A DNA stretch of 64,000 nucleotides from Motiliproteus sp036961355 (GTDB lineage Bacteria; Pseudomonadota; Gammaproteobacteria; Pseudomonadales; Balneatricaceae). Below, piece after piece: positions 16,524-25,234 of this stretch. How positions within the stretch are numbered: position 1 is the stretch's first letter; each line of letters opens with the position of its first letter. Where the stretch lies: NCBI GenBank assembly GCA_036961355.1, contig JBALVL010000015.1, positions 1 to 64,000 of the forward strand, read 5' to 3'. The position numbers and the translations under genes were made by a program. Below the pieces are notes generated by a model. It was not told the DNA's origin. It worked only from the letters and a program-made list of their open reading frames with translations, and did no database searches.

Positions 16524-17375
16524 ATGGAAGAATCCAACGCAACAGACGCACTTGGCAGCGTCGATATCAACCTCTATACCGAACTTGCGATCGAATACGG
16601 AGCCCTCTACGGCGGGAAGCTGTTGCTGGCAATCCTGACTCTGATTATCGGCCTATGGCTGGTAAGCATGGTCATCAAAGGCCTCGATAGAGCGCTGCAG
16701 GTATCAAATGTAGAACCCACACTGGCGATCTTCCTTGAAAAGCTTGCTGGCACCATTCTTAAAATCCTGCTACTGATCAGTGTCGCTTCGATGATCGGTA
16801 TCGAGACCACATCCTTCATCGCCATCTTCGGTGCTGCAGGCTTGGCGGTCGGCTTGGCGCTACAGGGCAGCCTTTCTAACTTTGCCGGCGGCGTGCTCAT
16901 CCTGCTCTTCAAGCCTTTCAAAGTCGGTGACTTCATCGAAGCGCAAGGACATTCCGGCGTGGTTAAGGAAATTCAGATCTTTAATACCATCATGCATACC
17001 GGCGATCGCAAAACCATCATCATCCCTAACGGTCCGATCTCAAACGGCTCGATCACAAATTACTCGCTGAGCCCGATCCGCCGTGTCGACATGGTGTTCG
17101 GTATCGGCTATGACGACGACCTGAAGCAAGCTAAAGCACTGCTGCAAAAGCTGGTCGACGAAGACCAACGGATTCTAAAAGATCCCGAAAGCCAGGTATT
17201 ACTGTCTGAGTTGGCCGACAGCTCGGTCAACTTCACCGTCCGCGCTTTCGTTAACGCGGAGGACTACTGGGGCGTATTCTTTGACATGCAAGAGAAGGTG
17301 AAACTGGCCTTTGATGAAGCCAAAATTTCGATCCCCTACCCACAACAGGATGTCCATATGCACAACGCTGCCTGA
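16524..17375 (+). CDS. mscS: Small-conductance mechanosensitive channel, MscS type
   Basis: 283 residues, close to E. coli MscS (286). There are three N-terminal membrane helices (about 30-50, 70-95, 97-125). The pore helix is the Gly/Ala-rich GAAGLAVGLALQGSLSNFAGG. The beta domain begins KPFKVGDFIEAQG, and the C-terminal alpha/beta cage ends IPYPQQDVH. It releases solutes on hypo-osmotic shock. It is monocistronic, followed by a hairpin at 17386. A second, divergent MscS-family gene lies at 20359. Confidence 0.95.
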   Translation: MEESNATDALGSVDINLYTELAIEYGALYGGKLLLAILTLIIGLWLVSMVIKGLDRALQVSNVEPTLAIFLEKLAGTILKILLLISVASMIGIETTSFIAIFGAAGLAVGLALQGSLSNFAGGVLILLFKPFKVGDFIEAQGHSGVVKEIQIFNTIMHTGDRKTIIIPNGPISNGSITNYSLSPIRRVDMVFGIGYDDDLKQAKALLQKLVDEDQRILKDPESQVLLSELADSSVNFTVRAFVNAEDYWGVFFDMQEKVKLAFDEAKISIPYPQQDVHMHNAA

Positions 17376-17385
17376 TCCCGGCGCC

Positions 17386-17428
17386 GTGCAGGGTAGCGTT
17401 CGCCCTATCCTGCACTCTCCCGATTTTT
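17386..17428 (+). terminator. Intrinsic terminator of mscS
   Basis: GTGCAGG and CCTGCAC pair (with inner pairs) around GTAGCGTTCGCCCTAT, followed by ATTTTTCT. It lies 10 bases after the mscS stop. Confidence 0.75.
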
Positions 17429-17765
17429 CTGGCTTCATACTTTTATAACCCTATCTTTTATTGCCCCACCCTATTACTACCCAAGCCCCTGCCAACACAC
17501 CCCTGTCCGGTTCCAATAGGAGCCACCCTCTCAAACCCACGCCTTTAGTCAAACAGATCACCAATATTTCCGCAATTAAGCAAAAACCCATTCCAATAAT
17601 GGTTGAACGATCCTGAGTAACTCTCTAATATCGCCATCAAGATTAGAATAATCAAAGCATTAAGCTGATTTTAACTTTCTGCAACTGCTTAAATCAGCAC
17701 TTAATGCGACACAGAACCAGACACAAACCACTCACGGAACGAGTTTGCTGACCATAAGGGTCATT

Positions 17766-17839
17766 ACGGAAAGATCCGATAACGGTTTCCAGTTGTACCG
17801 TTCCAATAGCAACAAGATACCCACGATGTATCTTTCCGT
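17766..17839 (+). promoter_or_regulatory. Nested inverted repeats just upstream of the diguanylate cyclase gene
   Basis: The 425-base gap 17429-17854 contains ACGGAAAGAT (17766-17775) and its exact complement ATCTTTCCGT (17830-17839). These enclose a second dyad AACGGT / ACCGTT (about 17781-17802). The outer 3' arm ends one base before the probable ribosome-binding site GAGG (17840-17843), so folding could modulate translation, or the arms could be operators. It does not match the GEMM c-di-GMP riboswitch consensus. The rest of the gap, AT-rich and without frames, shows nothing recognisable. Confidence 0.45.
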
Positions 17840-17854
17840 GAGGACAAAACGGCT

Positions 17855-18865
17855 ATGAAGCCCAGCTACTCCACCGACGCTTTTACCCTATTTGGACAAG
17901 TCGAAACCTTCTGCCGCGCGCACAAAATCCAGCCTATTCCGCTTCACTATATGGTCTCTTACGAACACCTGAGCGGTAACCACCCGCAGCTGTCCGAAGA
18001 GATCAACCAGCACACTAGCCTTGGCCATCAGCTGAACCACTCCTACATTACTCAGCTTCATCAGGAGCACCTGGTACCCGAATCACAGGAGCTGGTCGAG
18101 GGTGCCCACCAAGTCCGGGAAGTGATCGACAACCTGCTTACATCAGTACGAGACAGCAACGCCAGCGTCGAGGACCTCACCCACAGCCTTGATCAAGGGA
18201 TGGACGAGCTAGCAAAGAAACCCGCGCTGGCCAAGCTTGAGCAAGTGGTATCTAACCTGTTACAGGCATCATTAAATGCCAAGCAGGATCAGCAAAAACT
18301 CAGACAGCAGCTACAACAAGCCGAAACAAATGCCGCCGAACTTCAACAGCAGCTGCAGCAGTCACAGCAACAGGCTATCACCGACCCATTGACCGGCATG
18401 CTCAACCGCGCGGGCATGAACCACCACCTGGAGCGCCTGCGCCATCTTGACCACTCACAGCTGAGCCTTGTGGTGTTCGATATCGATCATTTTAAGCAGT
18501 TCAATGATGATCACGGCCACCTGCTTGGCGACAAAGTGCTGCAAGTGGTTGCCAACCAGATTAAAGGCGCGATTGGTGAACAGGACCTGGCTATCCGCTT
18601 TGGCGGTGAGGAGATGATAGTCATTCTGCCCGAAACCGGACTAGCCCGTGCGGTCATACTAGCCGATCAGGTTTTGAATCAAGTCGAAAAGATCAATCTC
18701 ATCAACAAACGCACCAAACAATCACTTCGCAGCGTTACATTGTCGGCAGGGGTCGCTCAGATCCAGCCGCAAGAACCCTGGGACGACCTACTGGAACGTG
18801 CGGACCAAGCTATGTATCGCGCCAAGAACAACGGCCGCAATCAAGTTCAGATCGCATCAGCCTAA
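17855..18865 (+). CDS. Diguanylate cyclase with N-terminal helical region (GGDEF)
   Basis: 336 residues. The N-terminal half is helical with a Gln-rich coiled coil (QQLQQSQQQ around residues 150-180) and no membrane segment. The C-terminal GGDEF domain has DPLTGMLNRAG, the metal/substrate motif FDIDHFKQFND, and the active site RFGGEEM at about 247-253. It is the GGEEF variant with the last Phe replaced by Met, which should still allow synthesis of c-di-GMP. The RxxD inhibitory site is absent (GEQD in its place), so product inhibition through that site is not expected. It stands alone behind a structured leader. Confidence 0.9.
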   Translation: MKPSYSTDAFTLFGQVETFCRAHKIQPIPLHYMVSYEHLSGNHPQLSEEINQHTSLGHQLNHSYITQLHQEHLVPESQELVEGAHQVREVIDNLLTSVRDSNASVEDLTHSLDQGMDELAKKPALAKLEQVVSNLLQASLNAKQDQQKLRQQLQQAETNAAELQQQLQQSQQQAITDPLTGMLNRAGMNHHLERLRHLDHSQLSLVVFDIDHFKQFNDDHGHLLGDKVLQVVANQIKGAIGEQDLAIRFGGEEMIVILPETGLARAVILADQVLNQVEKINLINKRTKQSLRSVTLSAGVAQIQPQEPWDDLLERADQAMYRAKNNGRNQVQIASA

Positions 18866-18987
18866 GCGACCACCAGCCCATCGGGCGAATGAATGAAGGT
18901 AAGTAACAGTTACACTGTCTTAGCACTGCTTCGACTTACCATACTACGACCAGAATCAGCACTCGCGTGTGGCATCATCAAACATCT

Positions 18988-19011
18988 GCAGTGCATCTAG
19001 CAGTGCATCTA
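18988..19011. repeat. Two tandem 12-bp repeats
   Basis: GCAGTGCATCTA occurs twice back to back in the non-coding gap (18866-19146) between the cyclase gene and the DUF5062 gene. Confidence 0.7.
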
Positions 19012-19146
19012 AAAGGGTTAGCCGCTGCACGTCTCGAATCCCTCGTTTAACACTTGCTGTCTAACCCCTGCTCTTTATACTCAGGTACAACTTTCCTGAT
19101 TCGCAACACCCTTACTCTCCAGAATCAGCCTATAGCAGGGATATCA

Positions 19147-19410
19147 ATGAAAAAGCTCAAACACGAGAAAGAGTTACTCAAAGAGGCCATCCGTATCGGT
19201 GGTATCTACCTGAACAAGCGTGGTGCAGGCTCGTTTGAGGCGACTGACGGTGCCGACCTGAAGATCGAGGCAATCTACAAATTGCTGATCCACGATAAGC
19301 TGATCGAACCTCTGGCAAAAGATCAGGTTGACCTGCCGAATATGCGGCATAAATTGGCGTTATGGGTTTCGCGCCAGCTCCCGGCTGAGCATCCGCTATT
19401 ACAGGTTTAG
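19147..19410 (+). CDS. DUF5062 family protein
   Basis: 87-residue soluble protein. The pattern MKKLKHEKELLKEAIRIG, a central IEAIYKLLIHDKLI and the RHKLALWVSRQLP ending match DUF5062 as I know it from Vibrio and related marine gammaproteobacteria; function unknown. ATG 19147 begins at the conserved MKK. An upstream in-frame start at 19054 would add unconserved residues. No operon partner. Confidence 0.7.
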   Translation: MKKLKHEKELLKEAIRIGGIYLNKRGAGSFEATDGADLKIEAIYKLLIHDKLIEPLAKDQVDLPNMRHKLALWVSRQLPAEHPLLQV

Positions 19411-19662
19411 CTACGGACTTAAGAATTGGCCCTTTGGTTATTTTGGTTTGTAAGCACTGGCTTGTACGCCTTGGTTTTACGTATTGCTTAGATCGCTTAT
19501 AGTTAGTGTTACGCGCCCTCTGCCGCGCCCATTCATTGCAGCAGCAAAGAAAGAACCAATAAAACGATTCCCTATCTCCTTGAACCATACAGTCCTTGAG
19601 TCATACAACCTGCCGATTACGTAAAGTCACGAAATTACCACCCGAGAACGCTAGGAGAAGTT

Positions 19663-20319
19663 ATGCATATTCCTAAGAGATTCCAGCAAAATGACACGGT
19701 TCAACTGGAGGGTTTGATCCGCGATTACCCCTTTGCAACGTTAGTGACACAGTCTCAATCCGGAATCGATGCACACCACCTGCCTGTAATACTGACGGAG
19801 AGACAAGACAACAAAATTCTTCAGGCCCATATTGCTAAAACAAACCCTATATGGAAAACCACCCAAGACAACTGCGAGGTACTGGTCATATTTAATGGCC
19901 CGAACTGTTATATCTCACCGAATCACTACCCAACAAAAATAGAAACAGGGAAAGCAGTCCCCACCTGGAATTATGTAACAGTCCATGTCAAAGGTGTGAT
20001 CTCCTTCACACATGACGAAGATTGGCTTCTGGCAATGGTAGAGAACTTAACGGCTCAACATGAGTCGAGCCAAGCGACGCCCTGGTCGACATCTGATGCG
20101 CCCAAAGGTTATATACAGAAAATGCTGGCGGCGATCGTAGGTTTGGAAATTGAAATTACCGCCATAACCGGCCAATGGAAGCTGAGTCAGAACCAACCCG
20201 AGAAAAATAGATTAGGGGTAGTCGCGGGCTTATCGTCCGAGACCGAAACCGAAACCGAAAGTCAGTATCGAAAAGTGGCGGAGTTAGTAAAAGCACAGAT
20301 GGGGGAAACTGCTGAATAA
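19663..20319 (+). CDS. FMN-binding negative transcriptional regulator, PaiB family
   Basis: 218 residues with PaiB/FMN-binding split-barrel features: MHIPKRF at the start, DAHHLPVIL, ARTNPIW-like (here AKTNPIW), GPNCYISPNHYP and VPTWNYVTVHVKG. In Bacillus PaiB represses sporulation and protease genes; in gammaproteobacteria the role is mostly unknown. An imperfect run of repeated ACCGAA codons near 20241 gives the ETETETE segment. ATG 19663 has GGAG about nine bases upstream. Monocistronic. Confidence 0.9.
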   Translation: MHIPKRFQQNDTVQLEGLIRDYPFATLVTQSQSGIDAHHLPVILTERQDNKILQAHIAKTNPIWKTTQDNCEVLVIFNGPNCYISPNHYPTKIETGKAVPTWNYVTVHVKGVISFTHDEDWLLAMVENLTAQHESSQATPWSTSDAPKGYIQKMLAAIVGLEIEITAITGQWKLSQNQPEKNRLGVVAGLSSETETETESQYRKVAELVKAQMGETAE

Positions 20320-20358
20320 GGTTCTGAAGCCAATTTCTTCCCCCAGACCACACCTTTC

Positions 20359-21453
20359 TTAGCCCCCCACAGGCACCTCTCCCTCCGCAAGATGAATGGT
20401 CTGAGTCGGGAAGGCGATCTCAGCCTGGTGATCATCAATGATCGCCATGATCTTCATCATTACGTCCTGCTTGACCGAGTGGAACTCGACCCAGTTGACG
20501 GTCTTGGTGAAGGTGTAGACGAAAAAGTCGAGTGAACTGGGCCCAAAGGCGTTGAGATTTACAATCAGCGTCTGGTTTGCGTCGATGTCGGGGTGATTCT
20601 TCAGCATTAAACGCACCGCTTCGATAATCCCCTGCAACGCACCGGCATCGTCGTATCGCACACCGATCGTTTCGTAGATCCGCCGATTGGTCATCCGCGA
20701 CGGGTTTTCCACCGAGATATTAGCGAAGGTGGCGTTTGGCACGTATAGCGGCCGCTTGTCGAACGTGCGGATACGAGTCTGACGCCAGCCAATATACTCG
20801 ACAGTGCCCTCAACCTCTTGATCGGGAGAGCGGATCCAGTCACCAACCACAAAAGGCCGATCCAGGTAAATCATCAGACCACCAAAGAAGTTAGCCAACA
20901 GGTCTTTGGCGGCAAAACCGACCGCGATACCACCGATACCGCCAAAGGCCAGCACACCGGAAACGCTATAACCTAACGACTGCATCATCACCAATACCGA
21001 GGTGATCATCACAGAAGCGCGCAGTAGCTTACTGATCGCATGCGCGGTTGTTTGATCCATCGGCTTCTGCAACCGTCCCGGGTCGACCAAACCGCGCTCG
21101 ACTCCCCGAATCAAGCGTAACAGGAACCAGCTCAGCAGCACGATGACTGCAACATCACGCCCCGGTTCAATGATCGCAAGTAGCGTGGTATTGGTTCGCT
21201 CATCGATGACTTGCGCCGCCCAACCCAGCCCGATCGCCCAAACCAGCAACGCAGCGGGTCGGCGCAGCGCATCCAGCACCACATCATCCCAGATATTTTG
21301 GGTACGCTCTAACTTCAGCGCCAACCGATTGAACAACCGGCTTAGCAGAAAACTGGCCAGCAGGGTTAAAAATACCACCACGAACACTTCGATAATCCAG
21401 TAGCGCTCTGGATTATCCAGGCCTAACTGACTCCACACTTGTTTAAGTTCCAT
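20359..21453 (-). CDS. MscS-family mechanosensitive ion channel (YnaI/YbdG-like size)
   Basis: 364 residues; three to five N-terminal helices, then the pore and beta domain: FGGIGGIAVGFAAKDLLANFFGG, DRPFVVGDWI and the PNATFANISVENPSR segment. It is longer than the MscS at 16524 and lacks its Gly/Ala pore pattern, so it is a separate subfamily. The start is ambiguous: ATG 21453 has AAGGAGG eleven bases away, while GTG 21462 has it only two bases away. It overlaps the 3' end of nagZ and ends the run psrA-like/YkuD/nagZ/mscS. Confidence 0.9.
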   Translation of the reverse strand: MELKQVWSQLGLDNPERYWIIEVFVVVFLTLLASFLLSRLFNRLALKLERTQNIWDDVVLDALRRPAALLVWAIGLGWAAQVIDERTNTTLLAIIEPGRDVAVIVLLSWFLLRLIRGVERGLVDPGRLQKPMDQTTAHAISKLLRASVMITSVLVMMQSLGYSVSGVLAFGGIGGIAVGFAAKDLLANFFGGLMIYLDRPFVVGDWIRSPDQEVEGTVEYIGWRQTRIRTFDKRPLYVPNATFANISVENPSRMTNRRIYETIGVRYDDAGALQGIIEAVRLMLKNHPDIDANQTLIVNLNAFGPSSLDFFVYTFTKTVNWVEFHSVKQDVMMKIMAIIDDHQAEIAFPTQTIHLAEGEVPVGG

Positions 21454-22507
21454 CTGCCTCACAACCTCCTTGATCGATCAAATCCGCCAACTGCTGACGA
21501 CAGCGCTGCCAACGCCCCCCACCCTGCAACTGCTCTATCGAGATCGGCTGGCGGGACTTCATGGTTTTAACACGCGGCGCCGATACATGCCCCTGCTGCT
21601 CCAGCCACTCAAGAACCTCAAGCGCTGCTTGAGGTTGATTGCAAACCAGCACCATATCGCAGCCCGCCGCCAGTGCCGCCTCGGCCCGCTCGGCATAACT
21701 GCCGGCAATCTCGGCACCCGCCATACTCAGATCGTCGCTAAAGATCACGCCATCAAAGCCCAGTTGTTGACGCAACACCTGCTGCAACCAAAAGGCGGAA
21801 AAGCCTGCCGGTTGTTTGTCACACTGGCTGTAAACCACATGCGCTGGCATCACCGCATCCATCAAGGCACCCGCCTCGCCCGGTTGAGCCTTTGCAAAGC
21901 GCGCAAACGGTTTGAGATCCTGCGCGGCTATCTGCTCATACGAACGGCGATCAACCGGCATCTCAAGGTGTGAATCGGCCGCTACCGCCCCATGCCCGGG
22001 AAAATGCTTACCGGTTGTCGCCATACCCGCTTGCTGCATACCGCTCATCAACTCAGCAGCGACCGTCTCGACCGCCTCACTGTCGATACCAAAACTGCGA
22101 TCACCGATCACTTCGCTGATACCGAAATCAATATCCAGTACCGGCGCAAAACTAATATCGATACCGTAGGCCTGTAGCTCTGAGGCGAACAACCAACCAC
22201 AATCATGGCTCAGCGCCAGACCTTGCTGAGGGTCCTGACACCAAAGTTGACCTAAGCGCGCCATCGCCGGGATACGGGTAAAGCCATCACGAAAACGCTG
22301 CACCCGGCCACCCTCGTGATCGACGGCGATTAACAGCTCCGGCCGGATCTGGCGTATCTGAGAAGTCAGCTCTAATAGCTGCTGTGGTGACTGGTAGTTG
22401 CGACTAAATAAAATCACCCCGCCCACCGCGGGACGGCGAAGCATCAGTCGCTCTGTACTGGTGAGCTGAAGGCCTTCCAGATCGAGCATTAACGGACCGG
22501 CAGTCAT
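21443..22507 (-). CDS. nagZ: Beta-N-acetylhexosaminidase NagZ
   Basis: Cytoplasmic family GH3 enzyme that removes GlcNAc from anhydromuropeptides during cell-wall recycling; its products can induce AmpC-type beta-lactamases. The NagZ motif KHFPGHGAVAADSH (catalytic His/Asp loop) and the nucleophile Asp in FSDDLSM are present; IAVDHEGGRVQRF is also typical. At 354 residues it is slightly longer than the E. coli protein (341). AAGGAATTTCG precedes ATG 22507. It follows the YkuD gene by about 100 bases and overlaps the next mscS gene. Confidence 0.97.
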   Translation of the reverse strand: MTAGPLMLDLEGLQLTSTERLMLRRPAVGGVILFSRNYQSPQQLLELTSQIRQIRPELLIAVDHEGGRVQRFRDGFTRIPAMARLGQLWCQDPQQGLALSHDCGWLFASELQAYGIDISFAPVLDIDFGISEVIGDRSFGIDSEAVETVAAELMSGMQQAGMATTGKHFPGHGAVAADSHLEMPVDRRSYEQIAAQDLKPFARFAKAQPGEAGALMDAVMPAHVVYSQCDKQPAGFSAFWLQQVLRQQLGFDGVIFSDDLSMAGAEIAGSYAERAEAALAAGCDMVLVCNQPQAALEVLEWLEQQGHVSAPRVKTMKSRQPISIEQLQGGGRWQRCRQQLADLIDQGGCEADGT

Positions 22508-22610
22508 CGAAATTCCTTGTTTGTGTGGATACTATTGATGGTGGATGAGGGTAGTTATTTCGTCGTTAAGTGATGTGTCGGTTTAGCCGGAGAACTATCG
22601 AGGCCAGAAA

Positions 22611-23117
22611 TCACGACGACTCATCAGTCTGGACCTCGTCAATCTGAACAAAAGTGCCGCAGCTAACCCGTTCAAACAGAGCGATCAAATCACGATTGCG
22701 CATCCGGATACAGCCATGGGACAGTGGCTGCCCCATCGGTTCGCTATCTGGCGTGCCATGAATGTAGATATAACGGCGCATCGTGTCCCGATCAGCTAAA
22801 CGGTTTACGCCGGGCTCACACCCGCACAACCACAAAATACGGCTCAGTATCCAATCACGCTGCGGATACTGCTCTGCCAATTCTGCACTGTACTGCTCTC
22901 CGGTAGGCCGCCGTCCAATAAAAACGGAACCCAGCGGACAACCGGCGCCGACCTTGGCTCTGATCCGATGCAACCCTCGCGGTGTGCAGCCACTATTGAC
23001 CTGTTCTCCTGCACCCTTGAGCGCCGATGAGATGCTATAACGGCTCTCAATCTGACTACCAACAAACAGGGTCAGCGTCTGGCGGCTCAGATCAATACCG
23101 ATGCGGGCACCAGTCAT
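22611..23117 (-). CDS. YkuD-family L,D-transpeptidase/carboxypeptidase without signal peptide
   Basis: 168 residues made of a single YkuD catalytic domain: HGTPDSEPMG, then the active-site SHGCIRM, with the nucleophile Cys near residue 136. The amino terminus (MTGARIGIDLSRQTLTLF) is already part of the domain and has no signal peptide or membrane helix, so the protein should stay in the cytoplasm. Classical L,D-transpeptidases act in the periplasm. Coupling to a TetR gene (TAATG) and position before nagZ point to muropeptide recycling, as for cytoplasmic YkuD L,D-carboxypeptidases such as Acinetobacter ElsL. The reaction is inferred, not shown. Confidence 0.85.
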   Translation of the reverse strand: MTGARIGIDLSRQTLTLFVGSQIESRYSISSALKGAGEQVNSGCTPRGLHRIRAKVGAGCPLGSVFIGRRPTGEQYSAELAEQYPQRDWILSRILWLCGCEPGVNRLADRDTMRRYIYIHGTPDSEPMGQPLSHGCIRMRNRDLIALFERVSCGTFVQIDEVQTDESS

Positions 23118-23896
23118 TAGCCATTACCGAGCAAGGTGCTGGGGTCGGCCTTTAGTCCGGGCTCTGAATCATCAGAGTCGGCCGCAGCGGGGTTAGCGGT
23201 CTCAGATACATGGCTAGACGCCGGGCTCGGACGCTGCTGCAACAACTCGTTTTGTGTCACCAGATCAGCCTCTGCCCGTAAGCCACCAGCCAAAAAAGCA
23301 ACCAACCGATGAAACACCTCAGCTTCAGAAGCATGACCACCGAGCAATAATTTTTCCTGCTCGCTCAGTAAGCTATACCGAGCGAGAGGCAATACCGCAG
23401 AACCAACCAGAAAATGACAGCGCCAGTAAAACTCACTCTGGCTGAGTTCGGGTAGCTGGAGACCAAATTGATCGAGTAAGCGCCGGAAACTGCGTCCGTA
23501 ACGCCGGTCCATAAATGCACGCAATGAGCTGTCAGAACTCATATAAGCCTGACTGAGCAAGCGCATGAATAGGCTGATGCCCTGTGAATCTTGCTCAACC
23601 GCTTTCAGCATCGCGCTGATAAGCAGCTCCAACAAGGTTTCCAGTTCTAGCTTCTCACCCGACGCTTCGAAATCATCAAGCTGACGCTCCATATCACGAC
23701 ACAACGGTGTCAGATAACGCTCAGCAACAGCCTGTACCAAAGCATCACGGGAACCAAAATGATAATTCACGGATGCCAGGTTAACGCCTGCGGCCGTGGT
23801 GATATCTCGTACCGAAACCTGCTCAAATCCTTGCTGGGCAAAAAGCTCGACGGCAGTATCCAATATACGCTGTACAGTTGCTTTCGAGGTCGCCAC
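23117..23896 (-). CDS. TetR-family regulator, PsrA-like
   Basis: 259 residues. The N-terminal HTH (QRILDTAVELFAQQGFEQVSVRDI, shown in parts: LFAQQGFEQVS and AGVNLASVNYHFGSR) is very close to PsrA, the fatty-acid-responsive regulator that neighbours nagZ in Pseudomonas. The C-terminal sensor domain resembles TetR_C, and an extra Ser/Ala/Asp-rich tail of about 35 residues is disordered. GTG 23896 has AAGGAG six bases upstream. The stop overlaps the YkuD start. By family knowledge it may control beta-oxidation or stationary-phase genes; no operator was identified upstream. Confidence 0.8.
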   Translation of the reverse strand: MATSKATVQRILDTAVELFAQQGFEQVSVRDITTAAGVNLASVNYHFGSRDALVQAVAERYLTPLCRDMERQLDDFEASGEKLELETLLELLISAMLKAVEQDSQGISLFMRLLSQAYMSSDSSLRAFMDRRYGRSFRRLLDQFGLQLPELSQSEFYWRCHFLVGSAVLPLARYSLLSEQEKLLLGGHASEAEVFHRLVAFLAGGLRAEADLVTQNELLQQRPSPASSHVSETANPAAADSDDSEPGLKADPSTLLGNG

Positions 23897-23973
23897 TAAA
23901 AACTCCTTGTCGAGCTAACAGTTATCGCGGTTCAATGCGGAGCAGAAAAACGCGTGGTTAAACACTCACTCTA

Positions 23974-25038
23974 TTATGAAAAAAAGCGGCCCCGGGTCAA
24001 ACGCTCCCACCAGACAGTCAACGCCCGATCCACCGAAGCAGAGACAGAGACACCCAATCGCTCGCTAAGACTTTTCTTTTCCACAAAACGAACCTGATAG
24101 ACATCGGCTTCGTCGCAGGCACTAACCAGGTACTCGTCACTGGTGCTAATCTCGTCAATCAACTGTTTGTCTAATGCACGTCTACCAAACCAGACATCAC
24201 CATTGGCAACTTCATCCATATTGAGTTGCGGCCGGTTCTCGACTACGAACTCCTTAAACAACAGATGTGTATCATCCAGATCTTCAACAAACTTCTGCCG
24301 ATCTTTATCGGTATTCTCACCGAACATGGTCAGGGTGCGCTTGTGTTCACCGGCTGTCAGCAACTCGACGTCGATATCATTCTTCTTCAGTAAGCGATGG
24401 AAGTTAGGAATCTGCGCAACCACACCGATTGAGCCCAGAACAGCAAAGGGTGCCGCGATCAACTTATCAGCAATACAGGCCATCATATACCCGCCGCTGG
24501 CAGCAACCCGGTCAACGGCTATAACCAACGGGATTTTGCGATCACGAATACGCTGCAGTTGCGAGGCTGCCAGCCCGTATGAGTGCACCATACCGCCGGC
24601 ACTTTCCAACCGAAGAAGAACTTCATCCTTCTCGGTCGCCAGTGTCAGAATCGAGGTAATTTCTTCGCGTAACGGCTCGACATCAGAAGCTTTGATATCG
24701 CCGTCAAAGTCGATCACGAATACCCGCTTTCTATGTTGCTCTTCCAGATCGATCCCTTTCTTTAACTGTTTAGCACGCAGTTTGGCTTCAGCTTTGTCCT
24801 TTTTCTTTTCTTCTTTAAACTGCTGTTTAAGTACGTCTTTATCCAAGACCTGCTCTTTCAATGTCTGCGTCATATTATCCAGTGCCTCGTTAATATTGAG
24901 CACTTCTATATGACCACTCTCTTCGCTTTTATTTCGCGCTGCTAGCTGAGCTGCTGCGCCGATCACAACCAACAACGCGGCAACAAAGGTTGCCACTTTG
25001 GCCAAAAACAGCCCATATTCATACAAAAATTCCAGCAC
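23974..25038 (-). CDS. sohB: Inner-membrane protease SohB (S49 family)
   Basis: 354 residues. There is one N-terminal membrane helix (about 10-32), a charged Lys/Glu-rich coil (about 50-100), then the S49 domain with the catalytic Ser in VAASGGYMMAC (around residue 179) and the later Lys of the dyad. GSIGVVAQIPNFHRLL is diagnostic of SohB as opposed to SppA. GTG 25038 is preceded by GAGGAAAC. The protease is presumed to degrade membrane or signal-peptide fragments facing the periplasm. Monocistronic. Confidence 0.95.
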   Translation of the reverse strand: MLEFLYEYGLFLAKVATFVAALLVVIGAAAQLAARNKSEESGHIEVLNINEALDNMTQTLKEQVLDKDVLKQQFKEEKKKDKAEAKLRAKQLKKGIDLEEQHRKRVFVIDFDGDIKASDVEPLREEITSILTLATEKDEVLLRLESAGGMVHSYGLAASQLQRIRDRKIPLVIAVDRVAASGGYMMACIADKLIAAPFAVLGSIGVVAQIPNFHRLLKKNDIDVELLTAGEHKRTLTMFGENTDKDRQKFVEDLDDTHLLFKEFVVENRPQLNMDEVANGDVWFGRRALDKQLIDEISTSDEYLVSACDEADVYQVRFVEKKSLSERLGVSVSASVDRALTVWWERLTRGRFFS

Positions 25039-25234
25039 AAGGTTTCCTCAGCTTACTGATGCCTATTATAAAGCGGCGATTGTAGCAAAACCGTGGTCGT
25101 CAGCGCAGGCTTTTAGCCTGTTATTTCAGGCTTCGACGCTTGTGATGCTGATCCAAGTCATTAAGTTTTGCTACGCCATCAGGCCCGGATCGCTGTAAAC
25201 TGCCCGATCACGAACCAAAGTGGTATCGCGCCTA

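Noticed and set aside
17429..17854. c-di-GMP riboswitch upstream of the cyclase
   Set aside because: The GEMM consensus core is not found; only dyads are present.
20238..20262. Repeated ACCGAA as a regulatory repeat
   Set aside because: It is inside the PaiB-like coding region and simply encodes an alternating Glu/Thr run.
22611..23117. Periplasmic L,D-transpeptidase
   Set aside because: No signal peptide or membrane helix at the amino end.
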